Positions 8,261 to 16,602 of a stretch of 64,000 nucleotides of DNA are shown in pieces. Under the pieces are notes generated by a model. The model did no database searches, was not told where the DNA came from, and saw only the letters and a program-made list of their open reading frames with translations. Origin of the DNA: Bin87 sp965115825 (GTDB taxonomy: Bacteria > Chloroflexota > Dehalococcoidia > Lucifugimonadales > UBA3495). The translations under genes and the position numbers were made by a program. The DNA lies in the NCBI GenBank assembly GCA_965115825.1, contig OZ220464.1:3038001-3102000 (forward strand), given 5' to 3'. Position 1 is the stretch's first letter. The number at the start of each line of letters is the position of its first letter.

Positions 8261-9139
8261 TTACTGCCAGGGCGCGCCTTCGGGAAACAGGTCGGCATCC
8301 GAGGTGCGGCTCAGTGCATGAACGCGCTCCGCCAGGTGATTAGTTGCCCGGTTGAGCAGCTCCTGCAGGGCCAACTTTTCGTCTCTGTCCATCTGCTTTG
8401 AGGAGCCGTGATAGCGATAGTCAGCAGCGTACTGGGTAAGCCAATTGCGGTATCCCTCGGGTGAATGTTCGCTGCCGTAAGTAGTGTACGCAAGCAGTTC
8501 CGATACGGTTTCGAAGAGAGGCGCCGCTGTAGGGTCATCGTAATCGTGATGGTGTTTCAGGTAATGATCCCAGATCCGGTTCAGGTCGTGGCGGAATATC
8601 GTGGGGTCGTTGTAGGCCGACAGCAGTCCGCGCAGGGCGTTTTCCACTGACTGCTGAGCGGAGAGTCCCAGCAGCTTCTGGTTCCAATGGTCCTCGTCAA
8701 CCATGTCGTTGAACTCCTTACGCCACTCCGCGGCATTTTCCAGCCTTTCCCTAGTGGCTGGCCAGTGATCCGGATACTCGTCGTCATATCTCGTGCCGTA
8801 GTTCAGTTTCTCACCGCTCATTATGACTCCGTAGTGGTAAGCCTGGCCGGCCATGTGCTGCTTGGCTCTGCGGTTGCGCTGGAACTCGTCCGGCGCCATG
8901 GTGACGATGTTGACTTCCAGCCAGGGCGGGTTTTCTTTCATATAGCGTCCAGCGGCGTTGCCGGCGCTACGGCCGGCTTGAAATCCGCTGGATGTGATAA
9001 TCAGCAGGTCCACGTCTGAGTCAGGCTGGTGGTCGCCCCTGGCTCGTGAGCCATACAAGATGACGCTGTCATCTGGCAGCCGCTGCTGGACAGCAGCCGC
9101 GATGTTTAGAGCATGGACGTCTGCGTCGTTGCTGAACAT
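8261..9139 (-). CDS. Nucleotidyltransferase-HEPN fusion protein (toxin-antitoxin-like)
   Basis: A 292-residue protein with an N-terminal minimal nucleotidyltransferase domain, GSRARGDHQPDSDVDLL (about residues 30-46), holding the GS and DxD metal-binding signatures. The C-terminal half resembles the HEPN helical domain (QSVENALRGLL followed by FRHDLNRIWDHY). In separate-gene MNT/HEPN systems the HEPN partner is an RNase toxin and the MNT adds nucleotides to silence it; here both parts are in one chain. The strict HEPN R-x4-6-H motif is not obvious, so RNase activity is uncertain. It lies alone in an insertion bounded by 76-bp direct repeats inside the left arm. A GAGGT ribosome site precedes the ATG. 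Confidence 0.7.
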   Translation of the reverse strand: MFSNDADVHALNIAAAVQQRLPDDSVILYGSRARGDHQPDSDVDLLIITSSGFQAGRSAGNAAGRYMKENPPWLEVNIVTMAPDEFQRNRRAKQHMAGQAYHYGVIMSGEKLNYGTRYDDEYPDHWPATRERLENAAEWRKEFNDMVDEDHWNQKLLGLSAQQSVENALRGLLSAYNDPTIFRHDLNRIWDHYLKHHHDYDDPTAAPLFETVSELLAYTTYGSEHSPEGYRNWLTQYAADYRYHGSSKQMDRDEKLALQELLNRATNHLAERVHALSRTSDADLFPEGAPWQ

Positions 9140-9336
9140 GATACCTCGGTTGGGAAAATGCGCTTTGCGTAAGGCGCCTGGTCATCGTCCGGAGGCAATG
9201 ACAGGCGACAGCTTGTTTTACTGGCCCAAGTATATTCCCAGCCTTGGTCACAAGTCATCATGCAGGCAGGGCGCAGGTTTGCGACTGCGACAATCTTAGG
9301 TTGGGCGACCAGTAAGATTGCGCGGATTTTTCGGCG

Positions 9337-9393
9337 CATCTGCCGCAGGCGGGTCAGCAGGTCGGGGTCGGTCTTGGCGTGGAGAATGGTCAT
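9337..9393 (-). pseudogene. Truncated 5' end of the PLD-SNF2 helicase
   Basis: The first 19 codons (MTILHAKTDPDLLTRLRQM) of the helicase follow the left recombinase with the same spacing as in the right arm, and then the sequence changes. The open frame runs on to 9106 with unrelated residues. It is the inner copy of the 76-bp duplication left by the MNT-HEPN insertion, and marks where the helicase gene was originally joined. Confidence 0.8.
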
Positions 9394-9412
9394 TGCTGTT
9401 CCTGGGGTGTTG
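9337..9412. repeat. 76-bp direct repeat, right copy
   Basis: Identical, by reading, to 7988-8063. It begins catctgccgcaggcggg and ends cctggggtgttg. It joins without interruption to the recombinase side of the left arm. Confidence 0.85.
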
Positions 9413-9444
9413 CGTCGGTGATGGAGAGGATCGCGCGCCGGCTT

Positions 9445-10410
9445 TTACAGGAAGTTCCTGCCGGCGTGGTCTGCGAAGGCGTCGGCGTCGCGGATGTACT
9501 CCATCACGGAGGATGGGTTGGTGTGGCGCGTAACCGCCATTATCTTATCAAGGCGCGCGTGGTGAACCGCTGCGCTGGTGACGAAGCCGGCCCGTAGTGA
9601 ATGCCCCGCTATTTCCTTCGGATCTAGCCCAATCAGTTTTGCGTAGTGCTTGACGATACGAGGAATGTCGCTGTGGTGCAAGGGCCTCCCGCGCAAGTTG
9701 CCGCCCCGCTTCATGGTTTGGAAGAGGGAGCCGGCGGTTATCCCGGAACCCTCCAGCCACAACCGCAGGCGGTTTATGGGGCGAATTCCACCCCCGTCCA
9801 GAATCGGCACTTTTTGACCCTTGCCCTGTTGGTCGGTTTTGGATTGGCGGACCGTAATGACCATTCGGTCCTCGTAGCCCTGGGCATCAAGGAACTCAAC
9901 GTCTCGCACGTTCAGATTGCAAATCTCGGAACGGCGCAAGGCTCCGGCGAACCCGACGGCGATGATTGCGGCGTCTCGTTTCCCTATCAAAGTGTCGGGG
10001 GTTACCCGCAACATGGCTTCAATGTGGAATTCGCGCAAGGCCGTAACCTTGCGGCTTGATGAGCCTTTCAGCCTGGCCAAACCTTTGAGTGTGGAACGAA
10101 CCACCGGATGGTTCGTCGGGGAGGGCTTCCCCGCCTCAAGGTATTTTTTGTTTATGGCGCTTTTGTAGAGCGCCACCGTGCCCATGGCAAGCGTGGCGCC
10201 GCTATGCGGGCGCGGGTGCGTTGCCATATGGACCAAGAACCCCGCTACCCGGTCGGGAGATGCTGACAAAGGGTCGCTGATGCGCTCCGCTGCGCAGTAG
10301 TCCAAGAATTTATTCCAACCCTTCCGGTATGCGGCGCGGGTATTGTCGGCCAATTCTGAAAAGAGCGCCTGTTGGCGCAGGTCCTGGTCGGTCGCTAACA
10401 AGGTTACCAT
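9445..10410 (-). CDS. Tyrosine recombinase (left copy)
   Basis: A 321-residue phage-integrase-family recombinase. The N-terminal core-binding domain (ADNTRAAYRKGWNKFLDYC) is followed by the catalytic domain with Arg I in FAGALRRSEICNL, the box II H-x-x-R in AGHSLRAG, a further His in TRHTNPSSV and the tyrosine nucleophile in VMEYIRDAD. All active-site residues are visible, so the enzyme should be able to cut and rejoin DNA. It is a near copy of the protein at 12180-13145 (K/N and E/D differences only). It is transcribed away from the recognition ORF at 10498, with a candidate recombination core between the two starts. Confidence 0.92.
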   Translation of the reverse strand: MVTLLATDQDLRQQALFSELADNTRAAYRKGWNKFLDYCAAERISDPLSASPDRVAGFLVHMATHPRPHSGATLAMGTVALYKSAINKKYLEAGKPSPTNHPVVRSTLKGLARLKGSSSRKVTALREFHIEAMLRVTPDTLIGKRDAAIIAVGFAGALRRSEICNLNVRDVEFLDAQGYEDRMVITVRQSKTDQQGKGQKVPILDGGGIRPINRLRLWLEGSGITAGSLFQTMKRGGNLRGRPLHHSDIPRIVKHYAKLIGLDPKEIAGHSLRAGFVTSAAVHHARLDKIMAVTRHTNPSSVMEYIRDADAFADHAGRNFL

Positions 10411-10442
10411 GTCATCCTCCGTGTTTTATCAGGCGCCGCCTC

Positions 10443-10458
10443 CGTAGGCGCTCCTACG
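10443..10458. other. Candidate recombinase core site (left)
   Basis: cgtagg-cgct-cctacg: two perfect 6-bp inverted arms around 4 bp, lying between the divergent starts of the recombinase and the recognition ORF. Tyrosine recombinases act on paired inverted arms of this kind, though usually with longer arms and a 6-8 bp spacer. The assignment rests on position and symmetry only. Confidence 0.3.
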
Positions 10459-10497
10459 CGACGCTGCTGAAGTTGTGGAGTATGACGGCGGCGTGCG

Positions 10498-11286
10498 GTG
10501 TTTCGGTGTCGGACTCACGAACCGGGCAGCGTAAGACTCCGAAATGCGATTTATCGCGGAATAACCACCGGCCTCAACGAGGCCTTCATCATTGATAACC
10601 GGACTAAAGAAGCGCTGGTCGCCGAAGACCCCAAGTCCGCCGAAATCCTCAAGCCGGTGGTTCGTGGCCGCGACATTCGGCGCTACCGGGCACAGTGGCA
10701 GGGCCTGTGGCTTATTGATTCCCACAATGGGCACGGCAGCGTGCCCGCTATCAACGTTGATAACTACCCCGCAGTGCAGTCGCACCTCGACAGATATTAT
10801 GAGCAGTTGGCGAAGCGATACGATAAGGGCAGTACTCCGTACAATCTCCGTAACTGCGCTTACCACGCAGATTTCGCCAAAGAAAAGCTGCTTTGGATGG
10901 ATATGTCCCCGGAAGGCAGGTTTGCCTACTCCGATCAAGAATTGTTTTGCAACGACAAAGGGTTCATTCTGACCGGCAGAGCTTTGAAATATCTTTGCGC
11001 TGTTCTCAACAGTAGCCTTGTGACGTGGTTTATAGAAGCAACAGCTCTAACTACCGGGATGGGCGTACTGCAGTGGAAAAAATTTGCCATCGAACGGCTG
11101 CCAGTCCCAAAGGTACTCGACGAGGAGCAGAGCACCCTGACCTGCCTCGTTGACCGTATTTTGGTCGCTACCGACCAAAAGCTGGACACCAGCGATATGC
11201 AAGCGGCAATAGAAGCCGAAGTGAACGCGCTTTATGGATTGACTGCTGACGAAGTCAGAGCTATTTCAACACCGCAAGGCTGCTGA
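10498..11286 (+). CDS. Stand-alone target-recognition module of an Eco57I/TaqI-type methyltransferase, variant a
   Basis: A 262-residue protein (GTG start; the frame is closed by a stop at 10483, so nothing longer is possible). The segment from AIYRGITTGLNEAFIID through AEDPKSAEILKPVVRGRDI, and later LKYLCAVLNS and ERLPVPK, matches the C-terminal specificity region of Eco57I/TaqI-like and type IIG DNA methyltransferases. There it contacts the target bases. No catalytic methyltransferase motif (DPACGSG, NPPY) is present. The first 131 residues are identical to variant b at 11304-12092 and the last 131 differ. It could be a silent cassette, a fragment, or a subunit acting in trans with a methyltransferase elsewhere. 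Confidence 0.75.
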   Translation: MFRCRTHEPGSVRLRNAIYRGITTGLNEAFIIDNRTKEALVAEDPKSAEILKPVVRGRDIRRYRAQWQGLWLIDSHNGHGSVPAINVDNYPAVQSHLDRYYEQLAKRYDKGSTPYNLRNCAYHADFAKEKLLWMDMSPEGRFAYSDQELFCNDKGFILTGRALKYLCAVLNSSLVTWFIEATALTTGMGVLQWKKFAIERLPVPKVLDEEQSTLTCLVDRILVATDQKLDTSDMQAAIEAEVNALYGLTADEVRAISTPQGC

Positions 11287-11303
11287 AACGTCGTTCAGCA
11301 AGT

Positions 11304-12092
11304 TTAGAGGTTTCCTTCCACGGTTGCGATTTCGGCGTTGGTAAGGCCATAGAGCGCGTACACCAGACGATCTATTTCTACCTCGCCTTTGCTAACGTCA
11401 GAGGCGGAGTTAGTCGATTTTCTAGCAAGGATCCAGTTGACTTGATCCACCACCGGGGCTTGGCGTTTTTCCGTGACATCAGGAATCGGGATCTTTTCAA
11501 CCGTGTGACCTATCCACCTGGTCACTCCCATACCGGAGTTTAGTGCAGTGTGTCCCATGAACCAAGTAGTCAGTTTGGAGTTCAGCAAAGCACACAGGTA
11601 CTTGAGCGGCCCGCCTGTAATCATAAAAACCGTGTTCAAGCAGAACGTTTCACCGTCTTCGTAAGCAAACCGTCCTCGGTCTGTTATATCCATCCAGAAC
11701 AGCTTTTCTTTGGCGAAATCTGCGTGGTAAGCGCAGTTACGGAGATTGTACGGAGTACTGCCCTTATCGTATCGCTTCGCCAACTGCTCATAATATCTGT
11801 CGAGGTGCGACTGCACTGCGGGGTAGTTATCAACGTTGATAGCGGGCACGCTGCCGTGCCCATTGTGGGAATCAATAAGCCACAGGCCCTGCCACTGTGC
11901 CCGGTAGCGCCGAATGTCGCGGCCACGAACCACCGGCTTGAGGATTTCGGCGGACTTGGGGTCTTCGGCGACCAGCGCTTCTTTAGTCCGGTTATCAATG
12001 ATGAAGGCCTCGTTGAGGCCGGTGGTTATTCCGCGATAAATCGCATTTCGGAGTCTTACGCTGCCCGGTTCGTGAGTCCGACACCGAAACAC
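11304..12092 (-). CDS. Stand-alone target-recognition module, variant b
   Basis: A 262-residue ORF facing variant a tail to tail; the stops are 17 bp apart. Identical to variant a through CAYHADFAKEKL, then a different C-terminal half: FWMDITDRGRFAY, LKYLCALLNSKLTTWF and EKIPIPDV. The alignable landmarks (LKYLCA-LNS, IPIP/LPVP, ALYGLT) show the halves are homologous but diverged, as expected for alternative DNA-specificity segments. GTG start, and no catalytic domain. It diverges from the right recombinase gene with about 87 bp between starts. Confidence 0.75.
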   Translation of the reverse strand: MFRCRTHEPGSVRLRNAIYRGITTGLNEAFIIDNRTKEALVAEDPKSAEILKPVVRGRDIRRYRAQWQGLWLIDSHNGHGSVPAINVDNYPAVQSHLDRYYEQLAKRYDKGSTPYNLRNCAYHADFAKEKLFWMDITDRGRFAYEDGETFCLNTVFMITGGPLKYLCALLNSKLTTWFMGHTALNSGMGVTRWIGHTVEKIPIPDVTEKRQAPVVDQVNWILARKSTNSASDVSKGEVEIDRLVYALYGLTNAEIATVEGNL

Positions 12093-12131
12093 CGCACGCC
12101 GCCGTCATACTCCACAACTTCAGCAGCGTCG

Positions 12132-12147
12132 CGTAGGAGCGCCTACG
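12132..12147. other. Candidate recombinase core site (right)
   Basis: cgtagg-agcg-cctacg, the inverted counterpart of the site at 10443-10458. A 12-base match to its left half plus spacer (gcgtaggagcgc) also occurs at 61530-61541, just before the SIR2 gene. Recombination between the two sites here would invert about 1.67 kb containing both recognition modules. Role inferred. Confidence 0.3.
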
Positions 12148-12179
12148 GAGGCGGCGCCTGATAGAACACGGAGGATGAC

Positions 12180-13145
12180 ATGGTAACCTTGTTAGCGACC
12201 GACCAGGACCTGCGCCAACAGGCGCTCTTTTCAGAATTGGCCGACAATACCCGCGCCGCATACCGGAAGGGTTGGAATAAATTCTTGGACTACTGCGCAG
12301 CGGAGCGCATCAGCGACCCTTTGTCAGCATCTCCCGACCGGGTAGCGGGGTTCTTGGTCCATATGGCAACGCACCCGCGCCCGCATAGCGGCGCCACGCT
12401 TGCCATGGGCACGGTGGCGCTCTACAAAAGCGCCATAAACAAAAAATACCTTGAGGCGGGGAAGCCCTCCCCGACGAACCATCCGGTGGTTCGTTCCACA
12501 CTCAAAGGTTTGGCCAGGCTGAAAGGCTCATCAAGCCGCAAGGTTACGGCCTTGCGCGAATTCCACATTGAAGCCATGTTGCGGGTAACCCCCGACACTT
12601 TGATAGGGAAACGAGACGCCGCAATCATCGCCGTCGGGTTCGCCGGAGCCTTGCGCCGTTCCGAGATTTGCAATCTGAACGTGCGAGACGTTGAGTTCCT
12701 TGATGCCCAGGGCTACGAGGACCGAATGGTCATTACGGTCCGCCAATCCAAAACCGACCAACAGGGCAAGGGTCAAAAAGTGCCGATTCTGGACGGGGGT
12801 GGAATTCGCCCCATAAACCGCCTGCGGTTGTGGCTGGAGGGTTCCGGGATAACCGCCGGCTCCCTCTTCCAAACCATGAAGCGGGGCGGCAACCTGCGCG
12901 GGAGGCCCTTGCACCACAGCGACATTCCTCGTATCGTCAAGCACTACGCAAACCTAATCGGTCTCGATCCGAAGGACATAGCGGGGCATTCGCTACGGGC
13001 CGGCTTCGTCACCAGCGCAGCGGTTCACCACGCGCGCCTTGATAAGATAATGGCGGTTACGCGCCACACCAACCCATCCTCCGTGATGGAGTACATCCGC
13101 GACGCCGACGCCTTCGCAGACCACGCCGGCAGGAACTTCCTGTAA
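12180..13145 (+). CDS. Tyrosine recombinase (right copy)
   Basis: A 321-residue copy of the recombinase at 9445-10410, with the same Arg, His-x-x-Arg, His and Tyr catalytic residues. An ATG follows a GGAGG ribosome site (gaggatgac). The helicase gene follows 51 bp downstream on the same strand, so the two are probably cotranscribed. The pairing of recombinase, candidate sites and recognition modules suggests that its job is local inversion rather than prophage integration. No other phage integration genes are present nearby. Confidence 0.92.
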   Translation: MVTLLATDQDLRQQALFSELADNTRAAYRKGWNKFLDYCAAERISDPLSASPDRVAGFLVHMATHPRPHSGATLAMGTVALYKSAINKKYLEAGKPSPTNHPVVRSTLKGLARLKGSSSRKVTALREFHIEAMLRVTPDTLIGKRDAAIIAVGFAGALRRSEICNLNVRDVEFLDAQGYEDRMVITVRQSKTDQQGKGQKVPILDGGGIRPINRLRLWLEGSGITAGSLFQTMKRGGNLRGRPLHHSDIPRIVKHYANLIGLDPKDIAGHSLRAGFVTSAAVHHARLDKIMAVTRHTNPSSVMEYIRDADAFADHAGRNFL

Positions 13146-13196
13146 AAGCCGGCGCGCGATCCTCTCCATCACCGACGCAACACCCCAGGAACAGCA

Positions 13197-16100
13197 ATGA
13201 CCATTCTCCACGCCAAGACCGACCCCGACCTGCTGACCCGCCTGCGGCAGATGTTGGGCAGCGCCGCCCGCGCCGACATCGCCGTAGGCTATCTCTTTAT
13301 GTCCGGCTTCGACCGGGTTGCCGACGAGCTGGCCCGCCTCCGCAAGACCCGCATCCTCATCGGACGCGCCGACCAACCCACGCTGGAAGCGGTGGCTGCC
13401 GGCCTGCATCAGGCCGACGCTCTGCGCGCTCAACTGGATGCCGACCGTACCGTCCCCCGCAGCCGGCGGCAAGCCGTCGCCGAGGCGGCCGTGTCCGGCG
13501 TAGCCCGCAGCGTGGCGGCGATGCCCCAGACCGACGCCAGCCAGAGCGCCGTGGAGAAACTGCGCCAGTTGGTTGCCTCGGGCCTGCTGGAAGTGCGGGC
13601 CTATCCGCGCGGGTTCATGCACGCCAAAGCCTACCTCTGCTGGTACGACGACCACGCCGAACCGGGCGCCGCCATCGTCGGCTCGTCCAACTTCACTCTG
13701 GCCGGCTTCACCGGCAACACCGAGCTGAACGTCCGCGTAACCGGCGACGACGAGATGGCGGCCCTGAAGGACTGGTTTGAAGGCCTCTGGGCCGACTCAG
13801 TGGACGTCAGCGCCCAGGTGGAGCAAAGCCTGGCCGTAAGCTGGGCGGTCAAGCAGTACACGCCCTACGCCGTTTATCTGAAAGCCCTCTACGAACTCTA
13901 CGGCCGGGATCTGGGCAGCGACGAACCGCTGCCGCTGGCGCCGGCCCGGGGCGTTGAACTGGCCAACTTCCAGCTGGACGCCGTGCGCCGGGGGTTGGAC
14001 ATGATCCGCAACTACGGCGGCTGCTACATCGCCGACGTGGTGGGCTTGGGCAAGACCTACATCGGAGCGGAACTGCTGCGGCAGCTGCGACAGAGCTACC
14101 CCAACGACGGGCCGCCGCTGATTGTCTGCCCCGCTGGACTGGTTCCCGCCTGGCAGCAGGTCAACGAACAGTACGGTTTGGGCGCCGAAGTGCTGTCGCA
14201 GAACCGCATCGCGCCGCCTCCGGGCCTGGAGTTCGACCACGAAACCGAGCAGTACGAAGAGGTTGCCGGCAGCGCCCGCGGCGTCCAACTGACCGAGGCC
14301 TACCGTTACCGGGGGCCGGTGCTGGTGGACGAGGCGCACAACTTCCGCAACGACGCGAACCGTTCCCGGGGCCTGCGCGACTATCTGGAACGGGGCGACC
14401 ACAAGGTCATCCTGCTCAGCGCCACGCCGCAGAACCTGGGGCCCAGAGACATCTATCGCCAGGTGCGTCTGTTCCTGGATGAAACCGAACACGGCCTGCC
14501 GCTGGAACCGCGGGGCTTGGAAGATTACTTCGCCAGCGTAGTGCGGTGGCAGGAGTACCGCAAGGAAGTTGACGCTTACTCGGCGGCCCTGGCGGAACAC
14601 CTGAAAAGCGGCGGCGACGGCCCGCCCCCAACTCGGCCGCAGCGTCCGGCCACTCCGCCGGCGGACATCTCCCAAGCGCTGACGCCCATCTTCATCCGCC
14701 GTCGCCGCAAGGAGATTACGGAGATTTACGGCGACACCGCCGCCATCAACGGCGAACCCGTGTCGTTTCCGACGCCGAAACTCTCCAACCTGGAGTACCG
14801 ACTGGATCGGGTGTACGCCAAAGCCGGCGACTTCACCGACCTGCTGTCCACCCTGGGCCGGCACCGGGCGGTGCGTTACAACCCTACCGAATACCTGAAC
14901 GCGGAACGGCGAGGTGACGAGCAATACTCCGGCCTGTTCCGCGCCCGAGGCCGCATTGCCGGGATGATCCGCTACCTGCTGTTCAAGCGTCTGGAATCCA
15001 GCATCACGGCCTTTCGCGCGACGCTGGCATCGCTTGCGCACAGCAACCGCAGCTTCAAGGCGGCGCTGGCAGCCGGCTACGTGCCGGTGGGCAGCGTGGC
15101 CACCAACCTGCTGGCCGGACGAAACTTCAACGCCGAGGAAGCTCTGGCCATCCTGCAATCGGAAGAGGCCGGACGCAACGGACGGCATCATTTCCCCGCC
15201 GCCGACTTCAACGTCAAACGCTGGATTGGCGACCTGGACTCCGACCACGCCGTGCTGAGCGACCTGCTCAACCGCATCGCCGACATCGGCCCGGATGACG
15301 ACGACAAGCTGGCGCGGTTGCGGGAGTTCCTCAAAGGCCATTCCGATGAGAAGGTACTGATATTCAGCGAAGCGGAAACCACCGTTGATTACCTGTTTGA
15401 ACAGCTGAACCCCGCCGAAGGGGACGGCGCCATCGCCAAACTCAGCGGCGGCAACCGGGACCGGCGGGCCGACATCGTCAGCCGTTTCGCGCCTCAGGCC
15501 AACGGGCAAGACAGAGAGCGGTTGCCGGGCGGTGAAATCCGGCTGCTGCTGGCCACGGACGTAGTGTCGGAAGGGCAGAACATGCAGGACTGCGCCCGCG
15601 TCCTGAACTACGACCTGCACTGGAACCCGGTGCGGCTCATCCAGCGGTTTGGCCGGGTTGACCGCATCGGCTCGCCCCACGACGAAATCCACCTGCACAA
15701 TATGCTGCCCGACGCCGAACTGGACGAAAGCCTGGGTTTGACGGGAAAGCTGAGCGAGCGCATCCAGGCTTTCCACGACCTGATTGGGCTGGACAACAGG
15801 GTGCTGTCGGAAGAGGAGCGGTTGAACGCCCAAGGCGTCGGCGTCATCTACGACGACCGGGAACTGCCGGAGCCGGACGACGCGCTGGACGAAGTGTCCG
15901 CCAACCAGCGGGCCATCGCCCTGCTGCAAAGCATCCGCAGCAACGACCCTGCCCTCTGGCGGAAGATAACTGAGTTGCCGGACGGCATTCGCTCCGCGCT
16001 GATCTGCGCCAAAGACGGCGCCGGCGACGACGCCCCGCAAGCCGGCGAAACTATGGCGATGCTGGCGGTGTCCGATGCCGTGCGTTGCTACGCGATAGGC

Positions 16101-16565
16101 GACAGCCTGACGCCCAGGCCCATCCGGCCGGCGCAGTTCATCGCCGCCGCCGAATGCGAACCGGACACTCCGACGCAGGGGCTGCCGGCAAACACCAACA
16201 CGCGGGTCAGCGCCGCCGCCGAGGCTTTCAGCGGCGACCTGAGCCGAATGTTGGGCACGGTACGGCGGCGCACTCCCGGCAACGCCCGCAACCGGGCTTT
16301 CGTCAGGCGTCAGCTCAACGGCATCGGCGCCGACGTTGCGACGCCGCAGCGGATTGCAGCTCTCCGGCAGGCCTTCGCCGGCGACCTGCCCACCGTAGTT
16401 GAGAATGAACTATCGGACTTGCGCCGGCTCAGCCTGGGCGGCCGCGAACTCGTAGTACGACTGGAATTCCTGCAAGAACGCTACCGCCTGAACCCGGAAG
16501 CGCAGAACGAAGCATCCGCAATGACCGAGGCTACGCGCATCATCTGCTCCGACGGACTGCTATGA
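13197..16565 (+). CDS. PLD-SNF2 helicase (right copy, intact)
   Basis: A 1122-residue protein. The N-terminal PLD-like nuclease domain has one HxK...GSSNFT motif (about residues 143-165). It is followed by a SNF2 helicase: P-loop GLGKT (about 283), DEAH in LVDEAHNF (about 378), LLSATPQN and, in the second lobe, QRFGRVDRIG. The C-terminus ends RIICSDGLL, like that of the helicase at 54171 (RIICSMGLF), which indicates this is the natural end. Proteins of this architecture usually accompany an Eco57I-type methyltransferase in restriction-like defence modules. Here the partner is missing and the gene instead follows a recombinase. Translocation on and nicking of foreign DNA is the likely role, from family knowledge. 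Confidence 0.85.
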   Translation: MTILHAKTDPDLLTRLRQMLGSAARADIAVGYLFMSGFDRVADELARLRKTRILIGRADQPTLEAVAAGLHQADALRAQLDADRTVPRSRRQAVAEAAVSGVARSVAAMPQTDASQSAVEKLRQLVASGLLEVRAYPRGFMHAKAYLCWYDDHAEPGAAIVGSSNFTLAGFTGNTELNVRVTGDDEMAALKDWFEGLWADSVDVSAQVEQSLAVSWAVKQYTPYAVYLKALYELYGRDLGSDEPLPLAPARGVELANFQLDAVRRGLDMIRNYGGCYIADVVGLGKTYIGAELLRQLRQSYPNDGPPLIVCPAGLVPAWQQVNEQYGLGAEVLSQNRIAPPPGLEFDHETEQYEEVAGSARGVQLTEAYRYRGPVLVDEAHNFRNDANRSRGLRDYLERGDHKVILLSATPQNLGPRDIYRQVRLFLDETEHGLPLEPRGLEDYFASVVRWQEYRKEVDAYSAALAEHLKSGGDGPPPTRPQRPATPPADISQALTPIFIRRRRKEITEIYGDTAAINGEPVSFPTPKLSNLEYRLDRVYAKAGDFTDLLSTLGRHRAVRYNPTEYLNAERRGDEQYSGLFRARGRIAGMIRYLLFKRLESSITAFRATLASLAHSNRSFKAALAAGYVPVGSVATNLLAGRNFNAEEALAILQSEEAGRNGRHHFPAADFNVKRWIGDLDSDHAVLSDLLNRIADIGPDDDDKLARLREFLKGHSDEKVLIFSEAETTVDYLFEQLNPAEGDGAIAKLSGGNRDRRADIVSRFAPQANGQDRERLPGGEIRLLLATDVVSEGQNMQDCARVLNYDLHWNPVRLIQRFGRVDRIGSPHDEIHLHNMLPDAELDESLGLTGKLSERIQAFHDLIGLDNRVLSEEERLNAQGVGVIYDDRELPEPDDALDEVSANQRAIALLQSIRSNDPALWRKITELPDGIRSALICAKDGAGDDAPQAGETMAMLAVSDAVRCYAIGDSLTPRPIRPAQFIAAAECEPDTPTQGLPANTNTRVSAAAEAFSGDLSRMLGTVRRRTPGNARNRAFVRRQLNGIGADVATPQRIAALRQAFAGDLPTVVENELSDLRRLSLGGRELVVRLEFLQERYRLNPEAQNEASAMTEATRIICSDGLL

Positions 16566-16602
16566 AACGCTACGCCGCATGCCCAGGAAACTAATGGACA
16601 TA

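Larger units (their letters stand above)
4861..10890. repeat. Left arm of a giant inverted repeat
   Basis: Reverse-complement counterpart of 11700-16437. It holds the helicase, the recombinase and the first half of one recognition ORF. It is 6030 bp long. Subtracting the 1349-bp insertion (7988/8064-9412 region) and adding back the 57-bp deletion gives exactly 4738 bp, the length of the right arm. Inner parts are nearly identical (two amino-acid changes over the recombinase). The helicase part differs by roughly 20 residues. The arms stop at ctcagc-tgg in the helicase C-terminus and at agctg in the recognition ORF. Confidence 0.9.
11700..16437. repeat. Right arm of the giant inverted repeat (4738 bp)
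   Basis: Reverse-complement counterpart of 4861-10890. This arm is the intact version: recognition half, recombinase, then the complete helicase. The 809-bp spacer between the arms (10891-11699) holds the two variable recognition halves. Confidence 0.9.

Noticed and set aside
4861..16437. The inverted repeat as a pure assembly fold-back
   Set aside because: The arms differ at about 20 helicase residues, by a 57-bp deletion, by a 1.35-kb insertion and at their outer ends, which a mirrored artefact would not create. Read-level confirmation is still needed.
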